Source: Asterias amurensis
Taxonomy: Eukaryota > Echinodermata > Asteroidea > Forcipulatida > Asteriidae
Direction: 5' to 3'
DNA length: 64,000 nucleotides
Assembly (NCBI RefSeq): GCF_032118995.1
Contig: NC_092648.1
Location: 20,612,450 to 20,676,449 of the forward strand
A program made the position numbers and the translations under genes. Below, piece after piece: positions 33,401 to 43,869 of this stretch (positions are counted from its first letter, which is position 1; each line of letters opens with the position of its first letter). The notes under the pieces were generated by a model. That model was not told the DNA's origin. It did not search any database and saw only the letters and a program-made list of their open reading frames with translations.

Positions 33401-36400
33401 GTCAAACAGGGTAAATCGTTGAGAAAGACACCTTCTCTACAAAAACAAAGTTTTAAAAAGCAAGGGTTTGTCCATATCTTTGTTTACAACACTGCCAGCG
33501 TCTCAAGGTGTGCTTGGCTCGGTCTGTATAGTACAGTCACCATCAAATGTTCAATCCAAACAGTACGCTGACTGATGAGAATCCAGCCGTCGATTTCACA
33601 ATACTCTTCCTAACTTAAGATTAACCTTTATAGGACTTAGGACGAGTCCCAACCCTGCACTGTAGCACGCAGACCTTAAGATTAATCCTAAGTTATGACG
33701 AGTTACTCGTCCTAACTCGAGATAAGACGAGTCCTAACTCTTTGTGAAATCGACGGCTGTACCAGTCAGTGGCGTAACCAGAGGGGGGGCAGGGGGGGCC
33801 GGCGCCCCCCCCCCCCCCCGCTCAGAACCCTTGCCCCCCCCCTCTTGCCCCCCCCATATGAAATCAGAGATAAGTATATTCTTATAGGCCTTATATATAA
33901 ATCGTTTAAGGCTGCATAAAATGCTGCCGTAAAACGGAAAACTTTTATTCATTATCAGTAGGCCCTATGTGGACTATAACATGAAAAATGCGTGGAAACG
34001 CGCGCGCGATCGTATTGGCGGTAAATGTTTGTTGTGGTTTTGCGGTTACAGAGAGTACAGGATGTGACAAAGTTCTGTTAAATACGTGGTGGTCTGAACG
34101 CAGACCAATAGCTCCGTAAACACAAAGTCAGATCATGGAGGTAGAAATTTCTACCTCCATGGTCAGATGCACTACAGAGAAATTTACTACAGCACAAAAA
34201 TGGCCAGCGAAAAAGGTTGCTTAGACCATTTCTTCTCCTTTGAAGCAAGCGGTGCAATTGAGAGGTAGGCCTATTATTTTTAAATATCCGTTTCGTAACT
34301 AAAATGTGATTATTAAACACCCACAATTTCGATCCTGTATTTTTGGCTTACACTTGTTACAATAAGGCCGAGTAAAAAAAGAAACATGTTTAGTGTCTGG
34401 GTTTCTCAAAAATAAGGAAGGAGGAGGGGCTTTTTATTTTTTATTTCAAGATGGTCGCCATGAATGTCAAATATCAACTGGTTTTTTCTGCTGCTGAAAT
34501 ACACAAAACATTAATGAAACAGTTTGGTCAAGGCATTCAGACAAGACATTCAGATTTTTAACTTTTTTTTGCTGAGATCATTTAAAGTAACCCTTTTTCA
34601 AAAAAAAAAAGAAAAAAAAAATGTGCATGAAAAAACTTAAGAAAAAAAAGAGGTGTCCTGTAAAAAGGAAGCGGGCGGGGACGCTAAACATTTCTATTTT
34701 TCTATTTTTACTTGGCCTAATATTATTATGTTTTGGGTATTTACACACCCACAAAGCCTAGTTGAGAATACCGTGTACAACTCTAAATTGGTACTTGTTG
34801 ACCACAGTTGGTAATTTAATCCTTTTATACAGTCAAAAAGTTTTATCTTATACAAAACGACATGTTCTCTAAGATTTTGTTGTTTTCGCAATCTTTTGTT
34901 ACATGCTGACTATAGACTGTTTTAGAACTGCATTGGTGTGTATCAACTATATATCAGTTAACATATTTAATAATAATCTTGCACTTCTTTGGCCCCCCCA
35001 AATTTAATCTTTGCCCCCACTTGCCCCACCAAATGAAAATGTCTAGTTACGCCACTGGTACCAGTACATGTCAAATACAACCGTCACATTAAAGGAACAC
35101 GTTGCCTTGGATCGGACGAGTTGGTCAAAACAAAAGCGTTTGTAACCGTTTTTTATAAAATGCATATGGTTGGAAAGATGTTTTAAAAGTAGAATACAAT
35201 GATCCACACAAGTTTGCCTCGAAATTGCGTGGTTTTCCTTCTACTGTGCGAACTAACATGGTCGGCCATTTATGGGAGTCAAAATTTTGACCCCCATAAA
35301 TGGCCGACGTGTTAGTCGACGAGGTAAAAGGAAAACCACGCAATTTCGAGGCATATTTGTGTGGATCATTGTATTCTACTTTTACAACATATTTCTACTA
35401 ATATGCATTTTATAAAAAACGGTTACAAACGCTTTTCAAAGACCAACTCGACCGATCCAAGGCAACGTGTTCCTTTAAAGGCCACCTATGACGCGATATT
35501 GTGATGCCAATGGATAAACATGAGTAGGACAAGAGTGAAAAGAAAACCGCTCTTTGAGGAGCCCTATGAGGAACAATTCTTTTTTTCGAGTGACCTTCCA
35601 CTCTTTTAATAATAATTATATTTATTGACCAAACCAACAGCGGACGAGCCGCTAATTACAGGAAAGGATTAAAAACAATTAGAAATAATAGCCTATATAA
35701 AAACAATCTGATATGTACAAAGTTTGAAGTTTGCATCTTTTTGAATGATTTTATACACTCTGTCCTGGAGTGAAACCCATCTTAGAGTGAAATAACCACC
35801 ACTCTTTTTAAAGAGCTATTTGAGGGACAACTCGAAATGTAAAGAGTGGTGTTTTTCACTGTTTTACATTTAGAGAGTAACATAACAGTCTATTGAGTTA
35901 ACAACAAAGTGAGACTCGTCAGACTTATTTGACTCGTGAGACATTTATGTTTGACTCGTTTGAGTGCTAAAACGGATAATTATTAGTATTATGGGCAATT
36001 ATCAATAGTAGTATTGCAAATGTTCAAAATCTCATTTAAATGTACATGTACATATAGATGAAACGGCTTAAGCCCGGTTCATACTTCCTGCGAATGCGAA
36101 TGCGAAGCGAATCTTGACGTCACAAATTCGCAACGCGCAATTCGCAGCAGTTGCCCTCTGCTCTATCCCTTGCGAATAATCGTTGCGAAAGGAGGGTGTG
36201 ACGTCAAATTCACGCCAAATTCGCTTCGCATTCGCATTCGCAGGAAGTATGAATCGGGCTTTAATCAAACATTTTGCTGAAATTTGTACGAGTTGTAATT
36301 ATTTGCAGCTCATATGATTCTGGTGACATTGACCCAAAACGTATACGATCTCAGTAAACACACTTTGAGTAATTATGTTTTCACCTATCCCGCTTACGAA

Positions 36401-38435
36401 TTTTGTGTTGGTGCCTGCCCCATCTATCAGAAATTCCGGTTCGTACTTCCTACGAATGATAATGCGATACGAATGTTCACGTCAAAGCCCTGTTTACACT
36501 GCTAATGTTTCGCAGCAGTTGAGCACATTTCAAACAGATTTCGAATTATTCGCGTCAAAATTCGTCTCGCGTTTGCATTTGCAGGAAGTATGAACCGGGC
36601 TTATTATTAATATTATTATTTTATTTGCCATAACAGTACAAATCAAAATACAAGAAAATATACCCCGAGACATGCGAGGGACAGCAAAAGCAAATACATA
36701 AGAATGACTGAATATTAACTCACAAGATCGACGATTTGCGCTATAAGAATACGTAGTTCCACATGTACGGTGTCCGAAGCGTTGCGGACAGGTCTGACCG
36801 CTTTACTGTGGGTTCCATAATTGCTGAGAAGATGCTCTAAGACATCCCTCTCAGAACTTCCTGAGGCTGGACTCACTGTACAAGAGAAACCATTGAAGAA
36901 ATCAAAAGGCATCGGTGGTGGATTTCACAAAGAGTTAAAGACACTGGACACTATTGGTTGTCAACTACAAGTCTTCTCACTTGGTGTATATCTCAACATA
37001 TTATGCATAAAATAACAAACCAGTGAAAATTTGAGCTCATTATTGGTCGTCGAAGTTGCGAGATAACAATGAAAGAAAAAACACCCTTGTCACACGAAGA
37101 TGTGTGCTTTCAGATGCTTGATTTTGAGACCTCAAAATCTAGTTCTGAACTCTCGAAATCAAATTCGTGGAAAATATCTGCTTTCTCGAAAACTACGTTA
37201 CTTCAGAGGGAGCCGTTTCTCACAATGTATCAACAGCTCCCCACTACTCGTTAACAAGAAAGATTTTATGGTAATAATAGCTTTGAGTAATTGCCAATAG
37301 TGTCCACTGCCTTTAAGACTAGCATCTCGAGTTAAAACGAGTAGCTACTATTCATAAACTTATGACGCCTTTAGTTTGTATTTACTGCTGACGAGTCGGC
37401 CACTGGTCCTCAACTAGACTTGTGGACAAGTCGTTTATGTCTGTCGCGGTGATAGCGAAGGCTCTCTCGTAAATATCGCCCGGCTCTGTTTGGCATTTTA
37501 TACCGGGTATTACTGTAGTGTTACATTAATTTTCATGGAAGATACAATGACCTGGGGCGGATTGCAATAAAACGGTCTTAGTCAGCGGTCTAATCTCTCT
37601 TAGACGGTCTTAGCTTAGTCAGTCAAAGCCGGTCTTAGATAAGTCGGCGAAAAGTAGTGCAATACGAACAAATGTCCCATTATACTTAGCACTTCTGCAG
37701 TCACTGGCAGTACGGCATTCTTCTTATTGCTTTGGTTTAAATCATTGGATATCAAATCTGTGAGTTGTATCATTTTTTACTCTTGGGAACATATATTTAC
37801 GATAAACTGTATCATCATTCTAATGCCTCTCATAGGTGTAATCTATTTCTAAAATACAATCTCATCGTAGAGCTCTTTGTATCAAATCATCTACCAACTA
37901 ACAAATTCAGCGCCATCTTAAAACAAATGAAAAAAAAGACTCATTATAACCAGCTCAAAGCAGGCTTAAGATTCAAGACTGGCTATAATTATAGACCGCG
38001 CTATTGCAATCGGTCTATATTTAAAGACTGTCTAAGCGCGTTTCAAGTTAGCCGGCTATAGCGCATAGACTGGTGCAATCCACCCCAGGTGTGATATACA
38101 AATAGGCCCACATACGGTAGTTGATTGTATAAAATCGAAATATTCAATTGCAAGACTAACTACAGATGATCCTGGTGCCGGCCGACACCACATCACATGT
38201 ACATTACGCCATAATATCAAAGCTCATAAAAATATGATGTAGGCCTACATGATGTAGTGGTGACTTTCTCATTGTCCCATAAACGTTTAGAGAGAGGTTA
38301 TATTACACCAATAATTGTATAAAACATTGCCGAGCTGATCTATCACTTCGACGTAATCATCAACTTACCAATCAATCTTAGAGCAATTAGTACAGCAAAG
38401 ATATTCATCATAAGACACCGGTAATCAGCCGCCAT
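30185..38435 (-). CDS. Nicotinic acetylcholine receptor-like subunit, alpha-type, divergent
   Basis: Exons 38435-38369, 36875-36724, 33041-32997, 32461-32353, 31321-30780 and 30471-30185. The layout copies vertebrate nicotinic genes, including a 45-nt third exon (DEPKQQLTVNTWQKM). Signal peptide MAADYRCLMMNIFAVLIALR. The ligand-binding region has a Cys-loop with 13 residues between its cysteines (CKIHTRLFPFDVQQC), loop B SWAY, and loop C YVCCKHPY with adjacent cysteines, the alpha mark. M1-M3 and M4 are clear; M2 begins GEKVALGITNLL, which suggests cation selectivity. Odd points: the usual WxPDxxLYN of loop A reads WNQTSYWLK, the M3-M4 loop is only about 35 residues, and exon 4 is one base short of the phase needed by exon 5. 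About 400 residues if that base is counted. Likely a plasma-membrane pentameric channel subunit; whether it binds acetylcholine is unknown. Confidence 0.87.
30780..31321 (-). CDS. Receptor gene, exon 5 (ligand domain to M2)
   Basis: Acceptor TTCCAG|CGTGGA, donor AATTA|GTAAGT. Carries the Cys-loop, loop B, loop C with paired cysteines, M1 and M2. Spacing to the Cys-loop equals that in alpha7-type subunits. Confidence 0.92.
31608..31988. mobile_element. TTAA element, family 3
   Basis: TTAAAGGAACACGTTGCCTT at the left and its inverse at the right, with TTAA on each side. The centre is a near-perfect palindrome around GGGAGTCAAA...TTTGACTCCC. In the receptor gene, intron 4. Confidence 0.9.
32353..32461 (-). 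CDS. Receptor gene, exon 4, with a one-base phase problem at the donor
   Basis: Encodes SWKDEYMVWNPDDYGGLDVI and onward to IWNQTSYWLK. The only good donor, TTGAAAA|GTAAGT, makes the exon 109 nt; the canonical exon is 110 nt, and exon 5 needs that length. Ending after AAAAG would leave a TA-start intron. Confidence 0.82.
32997..33041 (-). CDS. Receptor gene, exon 3 (45 nt)
   Basis: Acceptor TCCACAG|GACGAG, donor AAAATG|GTAAGC. Encodes DEPKQQLTVNTWQKM, matching the 45-nt exon 3 seen in nicotinic receptor genes. Confidence 0.9.
33590..33757. repeat. Foldback element, CGTCGATTTCAC family
   Basis: Left CCGTCGATTTCACAATACTC, right GAGTTAGGAC...GTGAAATCGACGG as inverted partner. The hAT-type element at 33767 is inserted immediately next to its right end. 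Confidence 0.8.
33767..35057. mobile_element. Non-autonomous hAT-type DNA transposon with perfect 8-bp target duplication
   Basis: Terminal inverted repeats CAGTGGCGTAACCAGA (left) and CAGTGGCGTAACTAGA (right, inverted) match at 15 of 16 bases. The same 8 bases, GTACCAGT, flank both sides (33759-33766 and 35058-35065). An 8-bp duplication and CAGxGGCG ends are typical of hAT elements. The 1291-bp inside is C-rich near both ends and encodes no transposase. In the receptor gene, intron 2. Confidence 0.88.
34133..34163. repeat. Short perfect palindrome CATGGAGGTAGAAAT
   Basis: CATGGAGGTAGAAATTTCTACCTCCATG-type hairpin inside the hAT-like element. A similar hairpin is at 20863-20893. Confidence 0.7.
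35089..35478. mobile_element. TTAA element, family 3
   Basis: TTAAAGGAACACGTTGCCTT and inverted CAACGTGTTCCTTTAA ends. Internal palindrome of the family present at about 35260-35310. It lies 24 bases from the hAT-type element's target duplication. Confidence 0.9.
36070..36262. repeat. Inverted repeat element with GCGAATGCGAATGCGAA arms
   Basis: Left AGCCCGGTTCATACTTCCTG and right CAGGAAGTATGAATCGGGCT are inverted, with GCGAATGCGAATGCGAAGCG arms inside. A decayed second copy lies at about 36430-36602. Confidence 0.85.
36724..36875 (-). CDS. Receptor gene, exon 2
   Basis: Acceptor GTACAG|TGAGTC, donor GATCTT|GTGAGT. Encodes SSERDVLEHLLSNYGTHSKA, then VRPVRNASDTVHVELRI and IAQIVDL. This is the classic start of a nicotinic extracellular domain (RPV, then QIVD). 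Confidence 0.9.
36935..37316. mobile_element. TTAA element, family 1
   Basis: TTAAAGACACTGGACACTAT and CAATAGTGTCCACTGCCTTTAA-type ends, TTAA on both sides. It begins 59 bases upstream of receptor exon 2. Confidence 0.87.
37551..38089. repeat. Inverted repeat element with CCTGGGG ends
   Basis: Left CCTGGGGCGGATTGCAATAA, right TGGTGCAATCCACCCCAGG as its inverse. The inner arms are rich in GGTCTTAG / CTAAG-type motifs. About 540 bp, in receptor intron 1. Confidence 0.7.
38369..38435 (-). CDS. Receptor gene, exon 1 (signal peptide)
   Basis: ATG at 38435; encodes MAADYRCLMMNIFAVLIALR and LI. Donor GATTG|GTAAGT in phase 1. A tandem duplication covers this start (38431-38723). Confidence 0.8.
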
Positions 38436-38723
38436 CTTCCAAGTCGAACGTAAATTCCTCTGTAGCGGCCCACTGTAGAACTTATTTAAACGATGATGTT
38501 TTATGTTGTGTTGACGCGCAGAATATACTCGATCCTTGGAAAAATATTGCTGGTATTTTTTTGGTTATTTTCCGAAAGCCATCTTGCAAGTCGAACGTAA
38601 ATTTCTCTGTATCGGCCCACTGTACAACCTATTTAACGATGATGTTTTATGTTGTGTTGACGCGCAGAATATACTCGATCCTTGGAAAAATATTGCTGGT
38701 ATTTTTTTGGTTATTTTCCAAAA
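38431..38723. repeat. Tandem duplication of about 147 bp over the receptor gene start
   Basis: Copies 38431-38577 and 38578-38723 are nearly identical (AAACGATGATGTTTTATGTTG, GACGCGCAGAATATACTCGA). Each contains the minus-strand GATGGC start context. In the upstream copy the ATG at 38582 opens only MAFGK and a stop. Confidence 0.9.
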
Positions 38724-38867
38724 GCTTTCAATCTTTTGTGAAAGTACAGAGATGGTAAGACCCGCTTATTTCTTCCATTTTCTAGCTCAGTGAATACAGA
38801 GGTTACTGGCACGTTGGACCGTGGTCAGTAAACTAATGACAACCAATCTACCTCGTAGTTAGTTTTG

Positions 38868-39128
38868 GTTCCAAGACCATTGGTGTTGCGCGGTCACACA
38901 CAACCAACGTTCCGATTGTGCACAGCAAAAACTGTACACGCTTGTAATGAACGAACGCTAGCGGGCGCTCTGTTTCTCTGATTTCCGGATCTCACCATGT
39001 CTGTGCTCACCATGGTGAGATCTAAATCAGAGAAACAGAGCGCCCACTAGTGTTCGTTCATTACAAGCGTGTACAGTTTTTGCCGCGCATAGTGACCGCG
39101 CAACACCAATGGTCTTGGAACCAAGACT
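38868..39128. repeat. Large near-perfect palindrome
   Basis: Left TTGGTTCCAAGACCATTGGT returns inverted as ACCAATGGTCTTGGAACCAA. Arms of about 120 bp include AACTGTACACGCTTGTAATG and AAACAGAGCGCCC. The centre is CACCATG...CATGGTG. Confidence 0.88.
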
Positions 39129-39442
39129 ACCTCGTAGTATTAAAAAACACAAGGTCATATTAACGGTTGTGGAATCCAAAGTATACCTCGGGCAGCTTCG
39201 AGCCATTGGTTTTTCAAATCCTATTTACAAAAAAACCCTGATTTGTTAAGACATAGGTTTGCCTCAGTCACATCGTATCCGCCGATACCACCCAACAAAA
39301 CACAAACAAATAACAATTTGCACAATACAGAAAAACGTAATGTTGTGATAGATTTTTGAGATCACTTGAGATATTCTCTATGGACCTGTATGCACTGACG
39401 TCACACACTGCTATACATTGAGGTAAAACGATAGCGTACGAG

Positions 39443-40117
39443 CCTTGCTCAAGGCAGTCGCATTATTCGCTCCGAAAAGACGTCGCTGTAAATCCACCCG
39501 TATACCCTGTTCATGGTGCATGCGATCACACCGCATGACCCACCCGTATACGCACTGTTAGATCGTACGACTACTGTCCACACACAAGTCATCGCACTCG
39601 TACCACTAACCGCATGCGGAGGCCGTCAGGCCGACAGCCTTGTCGGGTCTGTATCTTCCGGGTTTAATGTGTTGTATGGAAAAAATTCCACTAGTGGAAA
39701 AAATTGGGGGGCTCTCGGATATGCTAGTATGCAGCCCATGAATATATATATCTTTCGTCAGACCTATCAGACAACACAGGATGTGAGGCAAATGAATTAT
39801 TCATTTTGACGTCCAATCACGCACTTCCCTTATCACGACCTTTGGACCCTATCATGCTCGTGTGTGATGTAAACATGTCTCGTCTTTCGCGGGCATTATG
39901 GTAATGAGCTGACCGTGGGAACTCTTCGCTTATTATAGTAATGAGTTCAGTGGCTTCAACACAGACCCTACAAGGCTGACGGCCTGACGGCCTCCGCATG
40001 CGGATAGTGTACGGGGGCATCGTGTCGTGCGATGTTACGCACAGTGGATACGGGTGGGTTTTTATACAGCGGCGATCTTTTTTCGGAGTGAATAATTCGA
40101 CTGCCTTGAGCAAGGCT
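39443..40117. repeat. Long inverted-repeat (foldback) element
   Basis: Left GCCTTGCTCAAGGCAGTCGC and right GACTGCCTTGAGCAAGGC are inverted. Deeper arms GCATGCGGAGGCCGTCAGGC (39612) and GCCTGACGGCCTCCGCATGC (39980) also pair. No transposase-like reading frame. Confidence 0.85.
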
Positions 40118-40605
40118 AGGGATTGAACATTTCCATAGTAAAGGCTTACTTTTTTTTGGGGGGGGGGGGGTATATCGCTTTATAATGTCATTACCGTGGC
40201 AAAGATGATCATTGTTGTCTTTTCAGTTGGACGTCCATAGTCTGGACAAAATGGCACTGATGACGATCGAGGAAATGTACAAACTTTACTCCTGATAGCG
40301 CCCTCTACAGCCCATGTTGATTTCCCAGATTGGGGGGGGGGGGGCAGCAGGCAGTCAGAATTTCCTGGGACACCGATAGGGGCAGTTTCTGTATGGTCCA
40401 TATTAATATTATGATATGTTCTTACACAATCATGAGTAGCAGTTAGAGGCTGACAAACTTGTGGGAAGGAAACATTGTACAAGCAGACTTGCAAAAAGGC
40501 GATTCATCCAGAAATGTAATTTATTCTTTCATGGTGAGAGGTACTCTTAGATGGACGTACAGCATGCCTGCGAAAGCTCAAATAGTAAACAATAAGGCGA
40601 GGTTC

Positions 40606-40937
40606 TTAAATACATTGGACACTATTGGTAATTGTTAATGACTAAATAGCCATCACAGTTGGTGTATCTCAACATATGCATAAAATAACAAACCTGTGAA
40701 AATTTGAGCTCAGTGGTCGTTAAAGGTGCGAGATCTTAATGAACGAAAAAAACACCGTTGTCACACCAACTTGTGTGCTTTCAGATGCTTGATTTCGAGA
40801 CCTCAAATTCTAAATCTGAGGTCTCGAAATCAAATTCATGGAAAATTACTTCTTTCTCGAAAACTACGTCACTTCAGAGGGAGCCGTTTCTCACAATGTT
40901 TTATACTGTCAACCTCTCCCCATTACTCGTTACCATT
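40606..40937. mobile_element. TTAA element, family 1, right end missing
   Basis: TTAAATACATTGGACACTAT at the left and full family inside. Stops after CCCCATTACTCGTTACC without the closing repeat. Confidence 0.78.
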
Positions 40938-41311
40938 ATGAAGAACGCTTGACACGCCTACCTCACCAAAAAGCTAGAAGAGTGTGTGAATAAATTGGTA
41001 TGATAAGGTAAAGGACCAAGGAAATTATAATTGCTAGCGGGTATCAGGTTGGTCAGGTCAGCTACCTAATACATTGGTACATTGACACGTTCCGTCGGAT
41101 CCGTCATCAAACTAAAGACGGTTTCAAGTTTCATGCTGCAAGATAATTTGCATCAAAATTTACAAATTTCTCTTAAATTTTGGAAACTTACACTAAAACT
41201 TACTGCATCACTTCGGAGCAGACACCACTGCAAGTTTCCCATTGATCTCAAATATAATAGAGACTATTCCATCCGTATAAAGAATGTTGGAAAACAATTA
41301 TGGTGGGATAT

Positions 41312-41684
41312 TTAAAAACAGTGGACACTATTGGTAATTACTCAAAATAACTACTAGCATAAAACCTTATATTGTTGACGAGTAACGGGGAGAGGTTGAT
41401 TGTGAGGCGGCTCCCTCTAAAGTGACATAGTTTTCGAGAAAGAAGTAATTTTCCACAAATTTTATTTGGACCTCAGATTTAGAATTGGAGGTCTCGAAAT
41501 CAACCATCTGAAAGCACACAACTCCGTGTGACCATTTCTTTCATTAATATCTCGCAACTTCGACGACCGATTGAGCTCAAATTGTCACAGGTTTGTTATT
41601 TGATGCATTTGTTGAGATACACTAAGCATAATATAGAGGTCTCTGTCCTTCCTCTATTTGACAATTACCAATAGTGTCCACTGT
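41312..41684. mobile_element. TTAA element, family 1
   Basis: TTAAAAACAGTGGACACTAT left, CCAATAGTGTCCACTGTC right. The inside matches the family in full length. Confidence 0.84.
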
Positions 41685-42950
41685 CGGGCATGCACTCATG
41701 GGTCATTTTGGGATTTGTTTTGTTGTATGTCTTTGTTTAGTATTGCTAGAAAGCTCGTGATCGTATGCCTTGTAAGGCCTTACCCAGTTATGCTGGTCAC
41801 GACAATATTTCTTATCATTACGAAGGGTACAATTTCTGTTCAAATTATGGTTTTGTAGTGCATTTTGCCTCGGTGTTTGCAATCCTCCATGGTGTTTGCG
41901 GCTCATTTTTAAATATTTTGTTTGCTCTCCAAACATTAAAAGCCATTCAATTGTAAAATTATCAAATAACAGTGTCTAATGTTATGGTTTAAGTTTCAGT
42001 TCTCGTTTGAATAAAAGAACAAGATCCACCTTCAGAAAATGAGCAAAATGATACATTTTGTCACCTCCCTGGACTGTATGTGTTCTATTTTATGAATTTT
42101 AATCGGCTGGCTGCGGCTTGAAATCTAGACGTCTATTATCGTAGTGGTGTTTGAGAGCCATGACTGTAAAGAAGAGAACCCGACTACCAGCAGTACACCA
42201 CACACACATCACACTCGAACGTTGCTAAACACATTTCGTGTGTAGTCGTTAAATTTCACAAGGTAGGATACATTTGCAAAAAGCTCCTTCTCAAATGTAG
42301 CTCGTGTGTTTTTCTTCTCGTTGTTAATTATACTAAAATGGGATGACTGCCACTTGTTGGGTTGTGGGTAGAGTAGCTGCTTGACATTTCAATCATTTTG
42401 TGAAAATTTGTTGTTGTCTAGTTTCCGGACATTACTAACAATAGTCAACTACTTCCACAGAATGGATACATTCTTCAATTTAATGATTAAACTATTTTAA
42501 ACTCTAGTTGGACGATCCTTAACCCCATCCTAGGCTGCATCCTAGGCTGCTGCTCTAGGCCGCTAGAATCTAAATTCGGACCTTGGCCACACCCACCCAC
42601 TGGCTGGCAGCTGGGAACACTGTGTCCTACAGCAGTTCTGTTCTGTACATTTACACAGCAACCTTTGTAATATAGTTAGTAAATTGTATTATAGTATCGT
42701 ATTGAACCATTTCTTTGAAGGCGGACCAGCAGTTTATAAACCAGATAAATATGTTCATTAAAAATACCTCTACTCATAAACAAACCACACCGTTTTACAC
42801 AAAGCATTCAAAATCAAAGCAGCTTTCTTCAAATTACTTTACACAGACATAATGCAGTTTTTGAAAAGGGGGGAACTGACATTTGTGTTGTAGATGCCTT
42901 CTTAGTGTAATAAAACCCTAAGCTGTCAAAAAGGTACCACCATACAGCGC

Positions 42951-43038
42951 AGTCCTCATTGTTACCTAATAAGAGTAGACCATATAATAGTTGTAGTCCT
43001 CATTGTTACCTAATAAGAGTAGACCATATAATAGTTGT
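42951..43038. repeat. Perfect 44-bp tandem duplication
   Basis: AGTCCTCATTGTTACCTAAT and the following 24 bases occur twice in a row without a mismatch. Confidence 0.92.
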
Positions 43039-43054
43039 CAGTGTTTTCGTAAAG

Positions 43055-43303
43055 CCGTTCGTCCCATGTGTTGTGTAACGCATGTAAAAGAACCCAGTGC
43101 ACTTATCGAAAAGAGAAGGGGTTCGCCCCGGTGTTCCTGGCTGTGGCTGCTATATGCGCCGTAGCACCTTGTAAACCCTTATTAGGTGCTAAATAATAGG
43201 GTCTCACAATTCATCAGTGCAATAACCAATCTTTCTGAAAGTTTGTATATACTCAGTACCTTGTTTGGTAGATACGTGCGCTATATAAGACTTTGATATT
43301 ATT
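43055..43303 (+). repeat. SINE copy, family A
   Basis: CGTCCCATGTGTTGTGTAAC, CTGGCTGTGGCTGC and a tail ending TTTGATATTATTATTATATT. Same family as 51628-51975. Confidence 0.82.
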
Positions 43304-43442
43304 ATTATATTATTGTATGGACATGATGTACCTGTCAGTGATGTAGAGCAAGGGTAGGGGTGTTCTACTGGATGATTAAACCAGGCCTGCAATTATGTAA
43401 GCAGAGGCCACAGAGACCGTCTTTATGGCTTCTGTTGCTCTT

Positions 43443-43685
43443 GGGCCACTTTCATAGAGCTGCTTAAGCAAACAATTTTTGCTTAAGCAAAAAATTCATT
43501 ACTTAGTAAAATCAGATTACCGCTTAAGACTCCAATCAATTGTAATGCTAAGTAAACAACAGCTTAATACTAGTCATAAGCAATGTATATGGCAGGACAT
43601 TTTGGCCAGTAACATGTGTAAAATAAGGGAGCTTTTTTCGTGCTTAAGCAATTTTTTTGCTTAAGCAGCTCTGTGAAATTGGCCC
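43443..43685. repeat. Foldback element, GGGCCCAATTTCAT family
   Basis: TTGGGCCACTTTCATAGAGC and inverted GCTCTGTGAAATTGGCCCC. Arms hold CTTAAGCAAA / TTTGCTTAAGC. Confidence 0.82.
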
Positions 43686-43822
43686 CTGGTCTTGTGCTTG
43701 GTGCTGCATCAAAACTTTCCCACAGATTCAAAGCTTTTCCTACGGAAATACCTTAACTGCAAAAAGAAAATTATCCTTCAGTAGACAAGATTAAAGTTAA
43801 AAAACTTTCAATTTCTCAACAG

Positions 43823-43869
43823 TCTCCATTTGTGTTGATGATTAGCTCAGCACCTTCTGGCCAGCCATC
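43823..43869 (+). other. 5' UTR segment before the UPF0669 gene
   Basis: Follows a pyrimidine-rich acceptor TTTCAATTTCTCAACAG. Contains no ATG before ATCATGTACATG, so translation likely starts at 43870 or at the second ATG (residue 3). Confidence 0.45.

Larger units (their letters stand above)
38724..43822. other. Gene-free stretch between receptor and UPF0669 genes
   Basis: Besides the palindromes at 38868 and 39443 it holds family 1 TTAA elements at 40606-40937 and 41312-41684, a SINE-A copy and a GGGCCCAATTTCAT foldback copy. Also a 44-bp tandem duplication and G runs at 40155-40170 and 40331-40344. 42120-42265 may be a 5' non-coding exon of the next gene (donor CACAAG|GTAGGA). No coding exon recognised. 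Confidence 0.45.
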
